Source: UBA2798 sp046289975 (GTDB lineage: Bacteria; Bacteroidota; Bacteroidia; Flavobacteriales_D; UBA2798). From it: DNA of 8,864 nt. The DNA is taken from positions 1-8,864 of the forward strand of contig JBKBUQ010000128.1 of the NCBI GenBank assembly GCA_046289975.1, written 5' to 3'. The translations under genes were made by a program, and so were the position numbers. Shown piece by piece: positions 1-6,405 of the stretch; within the stretch, counting starts at the first letter, position 1; each line of letters starts with the position of its first letter. The notes beneath the pieces are model-generated. The model was not told where the DNA came from, made no database searches, and worked only from the letters and a program-made list of their open reading frames with translations.

Positions 1-965
1 GCAGATTTCAACCCAAAATCTGCGCGGATATTTTTAAAAGGAATGGTCTTATTGCAAGAGCTCAAACAATACATTCGGTAAGGTTGCTTGAAAGTGGTGC
101 AATACGTAATACAGGAAGAATCATGTACCGGAAAATTATACCTCTTCAGGTAATTTTTCCATTCAGCAATTGATATTTCGCGTGTCCAATAGGCGTTGGG
201 CTGCGATGTGCAATAATTATCCTTTACGCTTCTTAAATATGGTAACGGTTTTGTCCAAACGTGTTCTGAATTAGCTGTTTGTCCCCCACAGTTGCTATGA
301 AAAGCGGCTGTAATAAAATGTAAGCTATCATCCACAATTACAATTCCGCGTGTTGCTTTTGCGGCGGTCAGTACATCAGCATTCGATCTTCCTTTTCCTT
401 TGTAGGCCTGACAATGCACCTGATCGCACAAATGAAATCCTTCCGGTAAGTGTTTGTACAAATGAGCGAGTGCATACGTTCTGGAGATAATCGCCTGTGC
501 CTTGTAAAATTCGATATGGTGACCATACCCGGCTTCCGCTTCCACTACACCGGCAAGGTATTCTTCAAGGTCGAGATGATTAATAATTCTGAGTGAAGCA
601 GCATCCTGATCGATTGAAATTTTTCCTCCAAAACTTCTCTCCTTTGTTACAGGAGCGATGCCTTTAATTTTCATTACAGCAAATGAATCGTTGGGAACAA
701 GCAGCAATTGACTATATGCACCCCAGTCGAGATCGATACTGTTCATCCGAACTCCTGAAGAATCCAGAATTAAGCGTATACCGGTTCCCGGTGGGAGAAT
801 ACCGAGCATGGAGGAATCAGCAAAGACTTTGTAACTCCCAAGCGGTGTTAGCATAACCGATTGTGGGAGATCATTTCGGAAAAGTCCGATGCGGATCTGT
901 TGACCGAATACAGATTGGGAAGAGAAAAGAAGAATGATTAATGTAAGCGGATAAATCCTGCGCAT
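1..965 (-). CDS. SpoIID/LytB-domain exported protein (partial, C-terminus beyond left edge)
   Basis: I translated the complementary strand from the ATG at 965-963 and it stays open for 321 codons to the window edge, so the C-terminus is missing. Residues 1-21 form a signal peptide: MRRIYP, a hydrophobic core, then SVFGQ. Residues 131-169 match the core of the SpoIID/LytB (amidase enhancer) family, with LEEYLAGVVEAEAG followed by KAQAIISRTYALA. By alignment with the family's GVVPSEM motif, E144 sits where the catalytic glutamate of SpoIID lies. A second family block, FHSNCGGQTANSEHVW, is at 222-237. SpoIID is a lytic transglycosylase acting on stripped glycan strands in spore formers. In non-sporulating Bacteroidota the role is presumably periplasmic peptidoglycan processing, which is inference. 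The CDQVHCQAY segment (180-188) resembles the family's zinc-binding Cys/His region. Four further cysteines (285, 289, 300, 304) form two CX3C pairs. The gene follows lpxB after 33 nt and may also have its own promoter at 970-977. Confidence 0.85.
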   Translation of the reverse strand, partial: MRRIYPLTLIILLFSSQSVFGQQIRIGLFRNDLPQSVMLTPLGSYKVFADSSMLGILPPGTGIRLILDSSGVRMNSIDLDWGAYSQLLLVPNDSFAVMKIKGIAPVTKERSFGGKISIDQDAASLRIINHLDLEEYLAGVVEAEAGYGHHIEFYKAQAIISRTYALAHLYKHLPEGFHLCDQVHCQAYKGKGRSNADVLTAAKATRGIVIVDDSLHFITAAFHSNCGGQTANSEHVWTKPLPYLRSVKDNYCTSQPNAYWTREISIAEWKNYLKRYNFPVHDSSCITYCTTFKQPYRMYCLSSCNKTIPFKNIRADFGLKS

Positions 966-969
966 GCAA

Positions 970-977
970 CAAAATTA
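970..977 (-). promoter_or_regulatory. Putative -7 promoter element of the SpoIID-domain gene
   Basis: On the minus strand this reads TAATTTTG, a full match to the Bacteroidota -7 consensus TAnnTTTG. A TTTC lies 20 nt upstream where a TTTG-like -33 element would be. Only 4 nt (TTGC) separate the element from the ATG at 965, so a transcript starting from it would be nearly or fully leaderless. An 8-mer with two free positions can occur by chance in AT-rich DNA, hence the moderate confidence. Confidence 0.4.
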
Positions 978-998
978 CAAAGCGCAAGAGGTCGAAAT

Positions 999-2114
999 CT
1001 ACGCCCCTTTCAGAGTTTTCAACATGAGCCCGGCAGTTTTAGCTGAAGCACCAGCATTGCCAAGTGTATTTCTTAATTCAGCATAATCGGAAAGGACACC
1101 CTCTCTTTTGGTTCCGGAGGGAAGCAGTTCTTTAAGTTCGTTAACCAGATTAGCGGTAGTTAAATCATCCTGAATCAGCTCTTTCACCACTTCCCTATCC
1201 ATGATAAGGTTAACCAGCGAAATAAATTTGACTTTGATGAGTCGCCTTGCAATTTGGTAGGAAATATTTCCGCCTTTGTAGCAAACCACTTCAGGAGTAT
1301 TGAGCAATGCCGTTTCGAGTGTTGCTGTTCCGGAAGTTACCAGAGCTGCATCGGCAGACCGGATCACATCGTAGGTACGACCGAAAACCAATTCGCCTTT
1401 TAGATCACCCATTACGCTGCGGTAAAAACTTTCGGGCATAGACGGAGCTGCGGCAATAATAAAACGGTATTCCGGAAAATGGTTTTGCACGGAAAGCATC
1501 AGCGGAAGCATTTTGGAGATTTCCTGCTTGCGGCTTCCGGGAAGAAGAGCAATTACCGGTTTACCCTCTTTTTTCCACGGCGGTGTATGTTCACCCTCAA
1601 GTGAAGGAAGGTTCTGAATAGCATCAAGAAGCGGGTGTCCTACAAAATCTACTTCATAATTCCATTTCTCATAAAATGACTTTTCAAAGGGGAGGATCAC
1701 AAACATGCGGTCGACAACTTCGCGGATAATTTTAACGCGGGATTGTTTCCAGGCCCAGACCTGAGGAGAAATATAGTAGAACACACGAATACCGTGCTGC
1801 TTCATTTTTTTTGCGATGCGTAAATTAAAACCGGGGTAATCGATCAATATAACAACATCCGGTTTCCATTGCACAATATCCTCTTCACAGCTTTTCATAT
1901 TTTTAAGGATCGTACGGATATTCATCAGCACCTCGGTAAAGCCCATGAATGCAAGCTCCCGGTAATGTTTAACAACATCAGCGCCCTGAGCAGCCATCAA
2001 ATCACCTCCCCATGCCCGGAATTCGGCAGAAGGATCCTGATTCTTTAATTCACGCAATAAATTACTACCGTGCAAATCACCTGAAGCTTCACCGGCTATG
2101 ATGTAATACTTCAT
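999..2114 (-). CDS. lpxB: Lipid-A-disaccharide synthase LpxB
   Basis: LpxB (glycosyltransferase family 19) condenses UDP-2,3-diacylglucosamine with 2,3-diacylglucosamine-1-phosphate (lipid X) to give lipid A disaccharide 1-phosphate, at the cytoplasmic face of the inner membrane. The 371-residue length is normal for the family. Recognisable blocks are GEASGDLHG (8-16), ISPQVWAW (115-122), VDFVGHPLLD (155-164), the nucleotide-sugar region PGSRKQEI (192-199) and SGTATLETAL (261-270). No key motif is missing and there is no frameshift. The start is fixed by context: its ATG overlaps the TGA of the upstream 98-residue membrane protein gene by one base (TGATG), which suggests translational coupling. 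It is the third gene of the leftward chain surE, membrane protein, lpxB. Its presence indicates an organism that makes lipid A. Confidence 0.97.
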   Translation of the reverse strand: MKYYIIAGEASGDLHGSNLLRELKNQDPSAEFRAWGGDLMAAQGADVVKHYRELAFMGFTEVLMNIRTILKNMKSCEEDIVQWKPDVVILIDYPGFNLRIAKKMKQHGIRVFYYISPQVWAWKQSRVKIIREVVDRMFVILPFEKSFYEKWNYEVDFVGHPLLDAIQNLPSLEGEHTPPWKKEGKPVIALLPGSRKQEISKMLPLMLSVQNHFPEYRFIIAAAPSMPESFYRSVMGDLKGELVFGRTYDVIRSADAALVTSGTATLETALLNTPEVVCYKGGNISYQIARRLIKVKFISLVNLIMDREVVKELIQDDLTTANLVNELKELLPSGTKREGVLSDYAELRNTLGNAGASAKTAGLMLKTLKGA

Positions 2115-2410
2115 CAGAGAAATTTAAACGCCATGAATATGGTAACAGCTACCAGGCTGATAGCTACTAATCCTTTGCTTGCCTGCTCAAGTTTCCACTG
2201 AAAAAAAACAAAATAGAAAAGAAATAATGTGGGCAACATACAAAATGTAAATATCTGTGTTTGTGTATCACCGGGTCGCTTAAAATAACTCCAATACGAT
2301 GCCCAGGAACCACTGCGGTAAATGATGAATTTTCCAACGGAATATCCCAAAAACGGAAGGACTGATCCTGCAATAAATCCGTAAATCGCTTTATCAAATC
2401 GCTGCATCAT
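2114..2410 (-). CDS. Small three-helix membrane protein between surE and lpxB
   Basis: This 98-residue protein belongs to no family I can name. Hydrophobicity suggests three membrane segments, about residues 9-30, 53-72 and 80-98. A loop rich in aromatic and basic residues (31-51, RSGSWASYWSYFKRPGD) separates the first two, and a short charged linker (KLEQASK, 73-79) separates the last two. The reading frame is supported by its tight packing: its ATG overlaps the surE stop by one base, and its own TGA overlaps the lpxB ATG by one base, both as TGATG. A second ATG follows immediately (M2), but the first is the one in the overlap. By hand count one 60-nt stretch of the gene is about 33% GC, as expected from Phe/Lys/Ile-rich membrane coding. 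Position suggests, but does not show, a link to the membrane-associated LpxB step. Confidence 0.85.
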   Translation of the reverse strand: MMQRFDKAIYGFIAGSVLPFLGYSVGKFIIYRSGSWASYWSYFKRPGDTQTQIFTFCMLPTLFLFYFVFFQWKLEQASKGLVAISLVAVTIFMAFKFL

Positions 2411-3177
2411 CAGAACGAATAATTTAATTTACCCAATACCTGATGTGCTGTCATATCATACTGTACGGGAACCAATGAAACATAATTGTTTTCTAATGCC
2501 CAAAGATCCGTATCCTTACCGCCATCGTAACTTTTAAATTCTCCGGTGAGCCAGTAATAAGTTTTTCCAAGCGGGTCTTTTCGGTTATCAAATTTATCCT
2601 CCCAAAAAGCATGAGCCTGACGACAAACCTTAACACCTTTTATTTTTGAATAAGGTAGCTTGGGTATATTTACATTAAAACAAATTCCTTCGGGCATACC
2701 TTTTTCAAGGACTTCCTTCACTATGGATTTAACCACCTTTTGAGCTGCAGTAAAATCAGCGTTCATAGAGTAATCGGTCAATGAAAATCCAATCGAAGGA
2801 ATCCCTTCCAAAGCGCCCTCAACCGCAGCCGACATGGTTCCTGAATACAACACATTCGTGCTGACGTTAGATCCGTGATTGATTCCGGAGACGATAAGAT
2901 CCGGCGAATATTTCAGAATCTCATAAATTCCCAGTTTAACACAATCCACAGGTGTACCTGAGCAGGCATAAGATTCGAGTTTACCGTATTCTTTGGAGGG
3001 ATACAACCGTAATGGTTCATTCACGGTAATTGCATGTCCCATTCCTGATTGCGGGCTATCAGGCGAAACGATCAAAATCGTTCCAAATCCTTTCACTGCC
3101 TCCACCAAAGCACGAATACCGGGAGCAGTTATTCCATCATCATTCGTTACAAGAATTACGGGTTTCTTTTTCTTCAT
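2410..3177 (-). CDS. surE: 5'/3'-nucleotidase SurE
   Basis: SurE is a cytoplasmic divalent-metal phosphatase that dephosphorylates nucleoside 5'- and 3'-monophosphates; it was first found as a stationary-phase survival protein. The protein has 255 residues, as is usual. The N-terminal VTNDDGITAPGI carries the two metal-binding aspartates (D13, D14). SPQSGMGHAIT (41-51) provides the serine ligand S44, and SGINHGSN (97-104) the asparagine ligand N100. CSGTPVDCVKLG (72-83) is another family hallmark. The ATG at 3177 is the only sensible start, because the conserved NDDG begins only 11 residues later. No Shine-Dalgarno sequence precedes it; the leader is AT-rich. It is the first gene of the leftward chain and is divergent from the MoxR gene. 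A SurE-LpxB pairing is, as I recall, common in Bacteroidota. Confidence 0.97.
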   Translation of the reverse strand: MKKKKPVILVTNDDGITAPGIRALVEAVKGFGTILIVSPDSPQSGMGHAITVNEPLRLYPSKEYGKLESYACSGTPVDCVKLGIYEILKYSPDLIVSGINHGSNVSTNVLYSGTMSAAVEGALEGIPSIGFSLTDYSMNADFTAAQKVVKSIVKEVLEKGMPEGICFNVNIPKLPYSKIKGVKVCRQAHAFWEDKFDNRKDPLGKTYYWLTGEFKSYDGGKDTDLWALENNYVSLVPVQYDMTAHQVLGKLNYSF

Positions 3178-3181
3178 TCAA

Positions 3182-3189
3182 CAAAAATA
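3182..3189 (-). promoter_or_regulatory. surE: Putative -7 promoter element of surE operon
   Basis: The minus strand reads TATTTTTG, an exact TAnnTTTG match, with a T-run (TTTTT) 20 nt upstream in place of a TTTG -33 element. It ends 4 nt (TTGA) before the surE ATG, the same geometry as at 970-977. A second, overlapping 7-of-8 match (TTAGTTTG, 3192-3199) would give a short leader instead. The 134-nt divergent region must contain promoters for both surE and the MoxR gene; which of these matches is used cannot be told from sequence. Confidence 0.4.
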
Positions 3190-3283
3190 ATCAAACTAAA
3201 GCCTAAAAAGATGCTTGTGCTAACCGTTTACACAGATTTAAGGTAGTCTATCGCATGTAATTACTGTTTAAGGGCTTTTTTTG

Positions 3284-3291
3284 TATCTTCA
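3284..3291 (+). promoter_or_regulatory. Weak -7-like element upstream of the MoxR gene
   Basis: TATCTTCA matches TAnnTTTG at the TA and the first two T positions and misses the last two. It lies 20 nt before the ATG at 3312, a sensible distance for a short leader, and follows a T-run (3276-3282). I see no convincing -33 TTTG at the expected distance. This is the best candidate in the divergent region for the rightward gene. Confidence 0.3.
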
Positions 3292-3311
3292 ACACTTCAA
3301 AACCACAGGTA

Positions 3312-4280
3312 ATGTCAGTGAATTACAAATCGGATGTTGAGGCGGTTAATGCCTTTGTAGAGAAATACAAGATCCTTCATAAAGAGATCGGAAAAGTAAT
3401 CGTTGGACAGGAACAGGTTGTTGATGAAGTGCTCATTTCCATCTTCAGTAAAGGTCATTGCCTCTTAGTGGGTGTTCCTGGTCTTGCGAAAACCTTGTTG
3501 GTTAATACCATTGCAGATGCACTTGGATTAAGCTTTAACAGGATTCAGTTCACTCCCGATTTAATGCCAAGTGATATTATCGGATCGGAAATACTTGATG
3601 AATCACGTAATTTCAAATTCATAAAAGGTCCACTGTTTGCGAACATCATTCTTGCCGACGAGATCAACCGTACACCTCCAAAAACGCAATCTGCTCTTTT
3701 GGAAGCGATGCAGGAAAAAGCAATTACTGCTTCAGGAAAACGGTATAAACTCGATGAACCATTTTTCGTACTCGCTACTCAAAACCCAATTGAACAGGAA
3801 GGAACCTACCCCCTACCCGAAGCACAGCTCGACCGGTTTATGTTCAACATTTGGGTAGACTATCCAAAATTTGAAGAAGAGCTGGCCATTGTTCGCAATA
3901 CAACTTCCGATATGAAAGTAAAACTTGAAAAAGTACTTTCTTCAGAAGAGATTCTCTATTTCCAGGATTTGATCCGACGCATTCCTGTTGCTGATAATGT
4001 TCTGGAATATGCGGTTAAACTAAGCAGCAAAACACGACCGAATACTCCCGGTGCTACCGATATCGTTAATAAATACCTCAGCTGGGGTGCAGGTCCAAGA
4101 GCTTCACAATACCTTGTAGTTGGTGCAAAATGCCATGCTGCAGTGAAAGGAAAATATTCGCCAGATATTGAAGATGTGCAGGCTGTAGCAATGCCAATTT
4201 TACGTCACCGCATTGTACGCAATTACATGGCAGAAGCTGAAGGATATTCTATTGAGAAAATCATTAAGTCTTTATTGTAA
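3312..4280 (+). CDS. MoxR-family AAA+ ATPase
   Basis: This is a cytoplasmic AAA+ ATPase of the MoxR clade, whose members act as chaperones in maturation or metal insertion, usually with von Willebrand factor A (VWA) or DUF58 partners. The 322-residue length is typical. Walker A is GVPGLAKT (54-61). Walker B is IILADEINRT (112-121), with D116 and E117. Sensor 1 lies in ATQNPIEQEGTYPLPEAQ (155-172) with N158, and the arginine finger is probably R175 in LDRF. The C-terminal lid domain follows (about 220-322), ending HRIVRNYMAEAEGYSIEKIIK. The ATG at 3312 gives the standard N-terminus before VIVGQEQVVDEV. The usual downstream partner (DUF58 or VWA genes) is absent: the next gene is on the other strand, converging with a 12-nt gap. 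The gene is therefore a monocistronic MoxR with no partner visible in this window. Confidence 0.93.
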   Translation: MSVNYKSDVEAVNAFVEKYKILHKEIGKVIVGQEQVVDEVLISIFSKGHCLLVGVPGLAKTLLVNTIADALGLSFNRIQFTPDLMPSDIIGSEILDESRNFKFIKGPLFANIILADEINRTPPKTQSALLEAMQEKAITASGKRYKLDEPFFVLATQNPIEQEGTYPLPEAQLDRFMFNIWVDYPKFEEELAIVRNTTSDMKVKLEKVLSSEEILYFQDLIRRIPVADNVLEYAVKLSSKTRPNTPGATDIVNKYLSWGAGPRASQYLVVGAKCHAAVKGKYSPDIEDVQAVAMPILRHRIVRNYMAEAEGYSIEKIIKSLL

Positions 4281-4292
4281 ATCCAGGTTCAA

Positions 4293-4580
4293 TTATTTTG
4301 GACGACTAATTGGACTTCGATGGGCTGCGAGAAATAGTTTACATTTTTCAAAATGACTTAAATTTCCTGTGAGGTTCTCAAACAGACTATCATCATTTTC
4401 AGACTTTTTCACTAATTCCCAATCATCAAATTCCCATCCAAATTGTACACCTGAACAATTTACTACAAGAAGATCCTTATTCATGACAACTGTATAAAGA
4501 GTATAGTAATCCGTCCCAGTACCGGAAGGCCCGGAATTCCAATTACAGATTTCAAGTAAATCTGATTTTACTATATCCAT
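4293..4580 (-). CDS. Hypothetical protein, 95 residues
   Basis: I do not recognise this protein. It is acidic in the middle (WEFDDWELVKKSENDDSLFE, about 49-68), contains three tryptophans, and has no signal peptide, membrane segment or evident catalytic motif. A Gly/Thr-rich stretch (SGPSGTGTDYY, 16-26) precedes a short run of probable beta strands (LYTVVMNKDLLVVNCSGVQFGW), suggesting a small globular cytoplasmic protein. By hand count, bases 4321-4560 are 84/240 GC (35%), against 43-45% in stretches sampled from lpxB, yajC and nusB. It may therefore be a newer arrival, or less constrained. It lies 38 nt after yajC on the same strand and converges on the MoxR gene with a 12-nt gap. A TAnnTTT-like element sits 4 nt before its ATG, and an all-AT inverted repeat spans that ATG. 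It could be spurious, but nothing else fills this interval. Confidence 0.6.
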   Translation of the reverse strand: MDIVKSDLLEICNWNSGPSGTGTDYYTLYTVVMNKDLLVVNCSGVQFGWEFDDWELVKKSENDDSLFENLTGNLSHFEKCKLFLAAHRSPISRPK

Positions 4581-4611
4581 TAATAAAAGCTATAGTTATA
4601 ACTTTATTAAT
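4579..4611. repeat. AT-only inverted repeat at the start of the 95-residue gene
   Basis: Two perfect 9-base arms, ATTAATAAA (4579-4587) and TTTATTAAT (4603-4611), flank a 15-base spacer. The repeat fills most of the gap between yajC and the 95-residue gene and includes part of the latter's ATG. With no G or C in the arms and no flanking T-run it is a poor intrinsic terminator. It could be a protein-binding site or a chance palindrome in AT-rich DNA. Confidence 0.35.
4585..4592 (-). promoter_or_regulatory. Possible -7 element of the 95-residue gene
   Basis: The minus strand reads TAGCTTTT, a 7-of-8 match to TAnnTTTG, separated from the ATG at 4580 by 4 nt (ATTA). No TTTG-like -33 sequence is seen upstream. 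It lies within the loop and arm of the AT-only inverted repeat. Weak on its own; noted because the spacing equals that at surE and at the SpoIID-domain gene. Confidence 0.2.
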
Positions 4612-4618
4612 TGTTTAT

Positions 4619-4939
4619 TTAAACAGTCTGTTCCAATGCTCCTGTAAACTCAGGTGAAATAGCAGCACGTTCGATGCGCAGCTTTCCTCCTCCTTCAGTA
4701 GCAATCACAATGGTGGTATCCTTGATCTCTTCAATTTTTCCGTGAATACCTCCAATGGTAACGATACGCTGACCTTTCTCCAGGCTTTCGCGGAATTTAC
4801 GGGCTTCTTTTGCTTTTTTGGTTTGCGGACGGATCATGAAAAAGTAGAAAACTACAATCATTAATCCGATCATAATAAGGGAACTCCAGGGTGATGGTTG
4901 TCCTGCCTGGGCTTGTAATAGAATGGTGAGCATTGTCAT
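4619..4939 (-). CDS. yajC: Preprotein translocase subunit YajC
   Basis: YajC is a small single-span inner-membrane protein that associates with SecDF and the SecYEG translocon. The 106-residue length is normal. A short periplasmic N-terminus (MTMLTILLQAQAGQPSP) precedes one membrane segment at about 19-36. This is followed by the family signature FFMIRPQTKKAKE and the cytoplasmic basic domain containing LEKGQRIVTIGGIHGKIEEI. Start choice is between M1 (4939) and M3; both give the same architecture. It lies 24 nt after the DUF1573 lipoprotein gene and is probably cotranscribed with it and nusB, an order I recall as frequent in Bacteroidota. In several relatives I recall ybbR and coaE following yajC; here the 95-residue unknown follows instead. 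Confidence 0.95.
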   Translation of the reverse strand: MTMLTILLQAQAGQPSPWSSLIMIGLMIVVFYFFMIRPQTKKAKEARKFRESLEKGQRIVTIGGIHGKIEEIKDTTIVIATEGGGKLRIERAAISPEFTGALEQTV

Positions 4940-4963
4940 GGTAAATCTGTGTTTATTTAATTT

Positions 4964-5419
4964 TTAGTTGGACGATGGTGCTGCAATGAGTCCGGTAAGT
5001 TTTACTTCATTTTTACTCGGAACAGTATTGGCTAGTACAGTAACGGTAACATTTTGCTTTCCGCTTTTTCCTTCGGAATCAAAAACAACTTCAATTTTTC
5101 CCTTTCCACCGGGAGCGATTGGATCTTTTGGATAATTTTTTGGCACGGTGCATCCGCAAGAACCCTGCGCACTCTGAAGCAAGAGATCGGATTCGCCTGT
5201 ATTGGTGAATTCGAAATTGTACTTCACTTTTTGCCCTTGAGAAATTGTTCCGAAATCATAAACAGGAGTTGCAAAAGTCATTACAGGAGGATGCTCCGGA
5301 TCAATGTGCGAGGTTGAAACTTTATCGGCTCCAACATTATCGGAACTGTTACAGGAAAAAAGCAGTGCAATGAAAAAAAACAAGAAAACTGTTGTACGCA
5401 TAGACGTTTTATTTATCAT
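4964..5419 (-). CDS. DUF1573-domain lipoprotein
   Basis: This predicted lipoprotein has a lipobox LFSC, with the lipidated cysteine at C23 after a hydrophobic stretch (about 11-22). It is therefore exported and anchored in the inner or outer membrane. The mature part is one DUF1573 domain, an immunoglobulin-like beta-sandwich common in Bacteroidota. It shows PVYDFGTISQG (52-62), YNFEFTNTGESDL (67-79), the signature GSCGCTVP (86-93) and PIAPGGKGKIEVVFDSEGKSG. No enzymatic function is known for the family; the paired cysteines C88 and C90 are its most conserved feature. The ATG at 5419 overlaps the nusB stop as ATGA, which favours this start by coupling. M7 (5401) would give a more typical short signal peptide (MRTTVFLF...), so either is possible. 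It sits between nusB and yajC. Confidence 0.9.
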   Translation of the reverse strand: MINKTSMRTTVFLFFFIALLFSCNSSDNVGADKVSTSHIDPEHPPVMTFATPVYDFGTISQGQKVKYNFEFTNTGESDLLLQSAQGSCGCTVPKNYPKDPIAPGGKGKIEVVFDSEGKSGKQNVTVTVLANTVPSKNEVKLTGLIAAPSSN

Positions 5420-6366
5420 CCTTCAATTAGACCTCTTCCGATCTTTTTAATTTTTCCTTCTGATTTTAGCTGGGCAAATACCTTATCGAGAATTCCATTG
5501 ATGAATCCATTACTCTTGGGGGTACTGTAGAACTTAGAAATCTCGATGAATTCGTTAAGCGTTACTTTCACAGGAATAGTGGAAAATTCAGAAACCTCAG
5601 TAATCGCCATTTTCATCAGGATCATATCCATGGATGCGATGCGTTCGAGTTCCCAATTATCCGTTTTTGAAGAAATGAGTGCTTCGGTCTCCGTGGAATT
5701 CATGATTGTCTTGCGAAAAAGATTCATCACAAATTTCTCATCCTCTTCAGGATCTTTATACAATGGCAGGAGTCGGATAAACTCATCCGATTTTTCCTGA
5801 AATCCTTTAATGGTCTTGATCACAGCTGCACAAACCAGATCGATATCATCGAGCCAGTGAATATTTACCTCTTCGAGCCAGTTTTGGAGTGCTTCGGAGT
5901 TGGCGACAAAATCTTTGAAAATGTTCACCACAAACTCCTGAGCATCCACGAAATTGCGACCGGGATCGTCCATATACTTTGCAAAAACATCCGAATTCCG
6001 GATCTCCTGAAAAATCTTTTTGAGCATGTCCATTTCCGGACCCCAGCTTAATTTCCGGCGGTGAACTTCGGCTTGTAAACTTTTGTTTTTGGAGATGAGT
6101 TCCAAAACCGGATTCTCCACGAATTTTAAATTCGGTTCGAGATCCTGACGCGTTGGAAGCTTTTTTGCCTTACCGTCTTCAATCCTGTTGGATGCGATGG
6201 TTTGCAGGTCGGATAACAATAACAGATACAGGAGATACAACTCGTAAATCTTATCAATGTTTTTCATCAGCTCGCGCTCGGACTTGCCGTAATCACCATC
6301 GCCACTCTGAAACCAAGAATACAATGCCTGAAGAACCTTAATGCGTAAATGTCGTCTGTTAATCAT
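5416..6366 (-). CDS. nusB: Transcription antitermination factor NusB (long Bacteroidota form)
   Basis: NusB, with NusE (ribosomal protein S10), binds boxA RNA and supports antitermination during rRNA transcription. The protein is 316 residues, about twice the length of E. coli NusB. The N-terminus has the canonical first helix (NRRHLRIKVLQALYSWFQSG, 3-22). The canonical C-terminal part lies at about 238-300: WELERIASMDMILMKMAITE, then IPVKVTLNEFIEISKFYSTPKSNGFINGILDKV. The central region (about 30-235) is a mostly helical, charged stretch not found in short NusBs, so it looks like an internal expansion, not an N-terminal extension. This long form is typical of Bacteroidota as I recall. The stop overlaps the start of the DUF1573 gene (ATGA). 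It begins 39 nt after the leucine dehydrogenase gene, and I find no clear promoter in that gap. Confidence 0.93.
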   Translation of the reverse strand: MINRRHLRIKVLQALYSWFQSGDGDYGKSERELMKNIDKIYELYLLYLLLLSDLQTIASNRIEDGKAKKLPTRQDLEPNLKFVENPVLELISKNKSLQAEVHRRKLSWGPEMDMLKKIFQEIRNSDVFAKYMDDPGRNFVDAQEFVVNIFKDFVANSEALQNWLEEVNIHWLDDIDLVCAAVIKTIKGFQEKSDEFIRLLPLYKDPEEDEKFVMNLFRKTIMNSTETEALISSKTDNWELERIASMDMILMKMAITEVSEFSTIPVKVTLNEFIEISKFYSTPKSNGFINGILDKVFAQLKSEGKIKKIGRGLIEG

Positions 6367-6405
6367 TGGGAAAAGAACGTTAGGAAAATTTGAATAAAAG
6401 CATCA

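Noticed and set aside
2167..2397. 76-codon minus-strand frame overlapping the 98-residue membrane protein
   Set aside because: The alternative frame lacks the TGATG junctions at both ends and reads as a less coherent protein; the 98-residue frame is better supported.
3637..3858. 73-codon open frame on the plus strand inside the MoxR gene
   Set aside because: It lies wholly within a strongly supported AAA+ gene in another frame and its translation shows no family features.
4286..4295. AGGTTCAATT shared between the moxR downstream region and the minus strand of the divergent spacer near 7659-7668
   Set aside because: A single 10-base AT-rich match in about 9 kb on two strands is within chance; the similarity does not extend.
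4278..4300. Intrinsic terminator between the convergent MoxR and 95-residue genes
   Set aside because: The 12-nt gap and adjoining bases show no GC-rich stem followed by a T-run on either strand.
5054..5317. 87-codon plus-strand frame opposite the DUF1573 lipoprotein gene
   Set aside because: Antisense shadow of a gene with clear lipobox and domain signatures; no promoter or start context supports it.
5546..6341. Several plus-strand open frames opposite nusB
   Set aside because: nusB is clear on the minus strand at both ends of the fold; the opposite frames are shadows.
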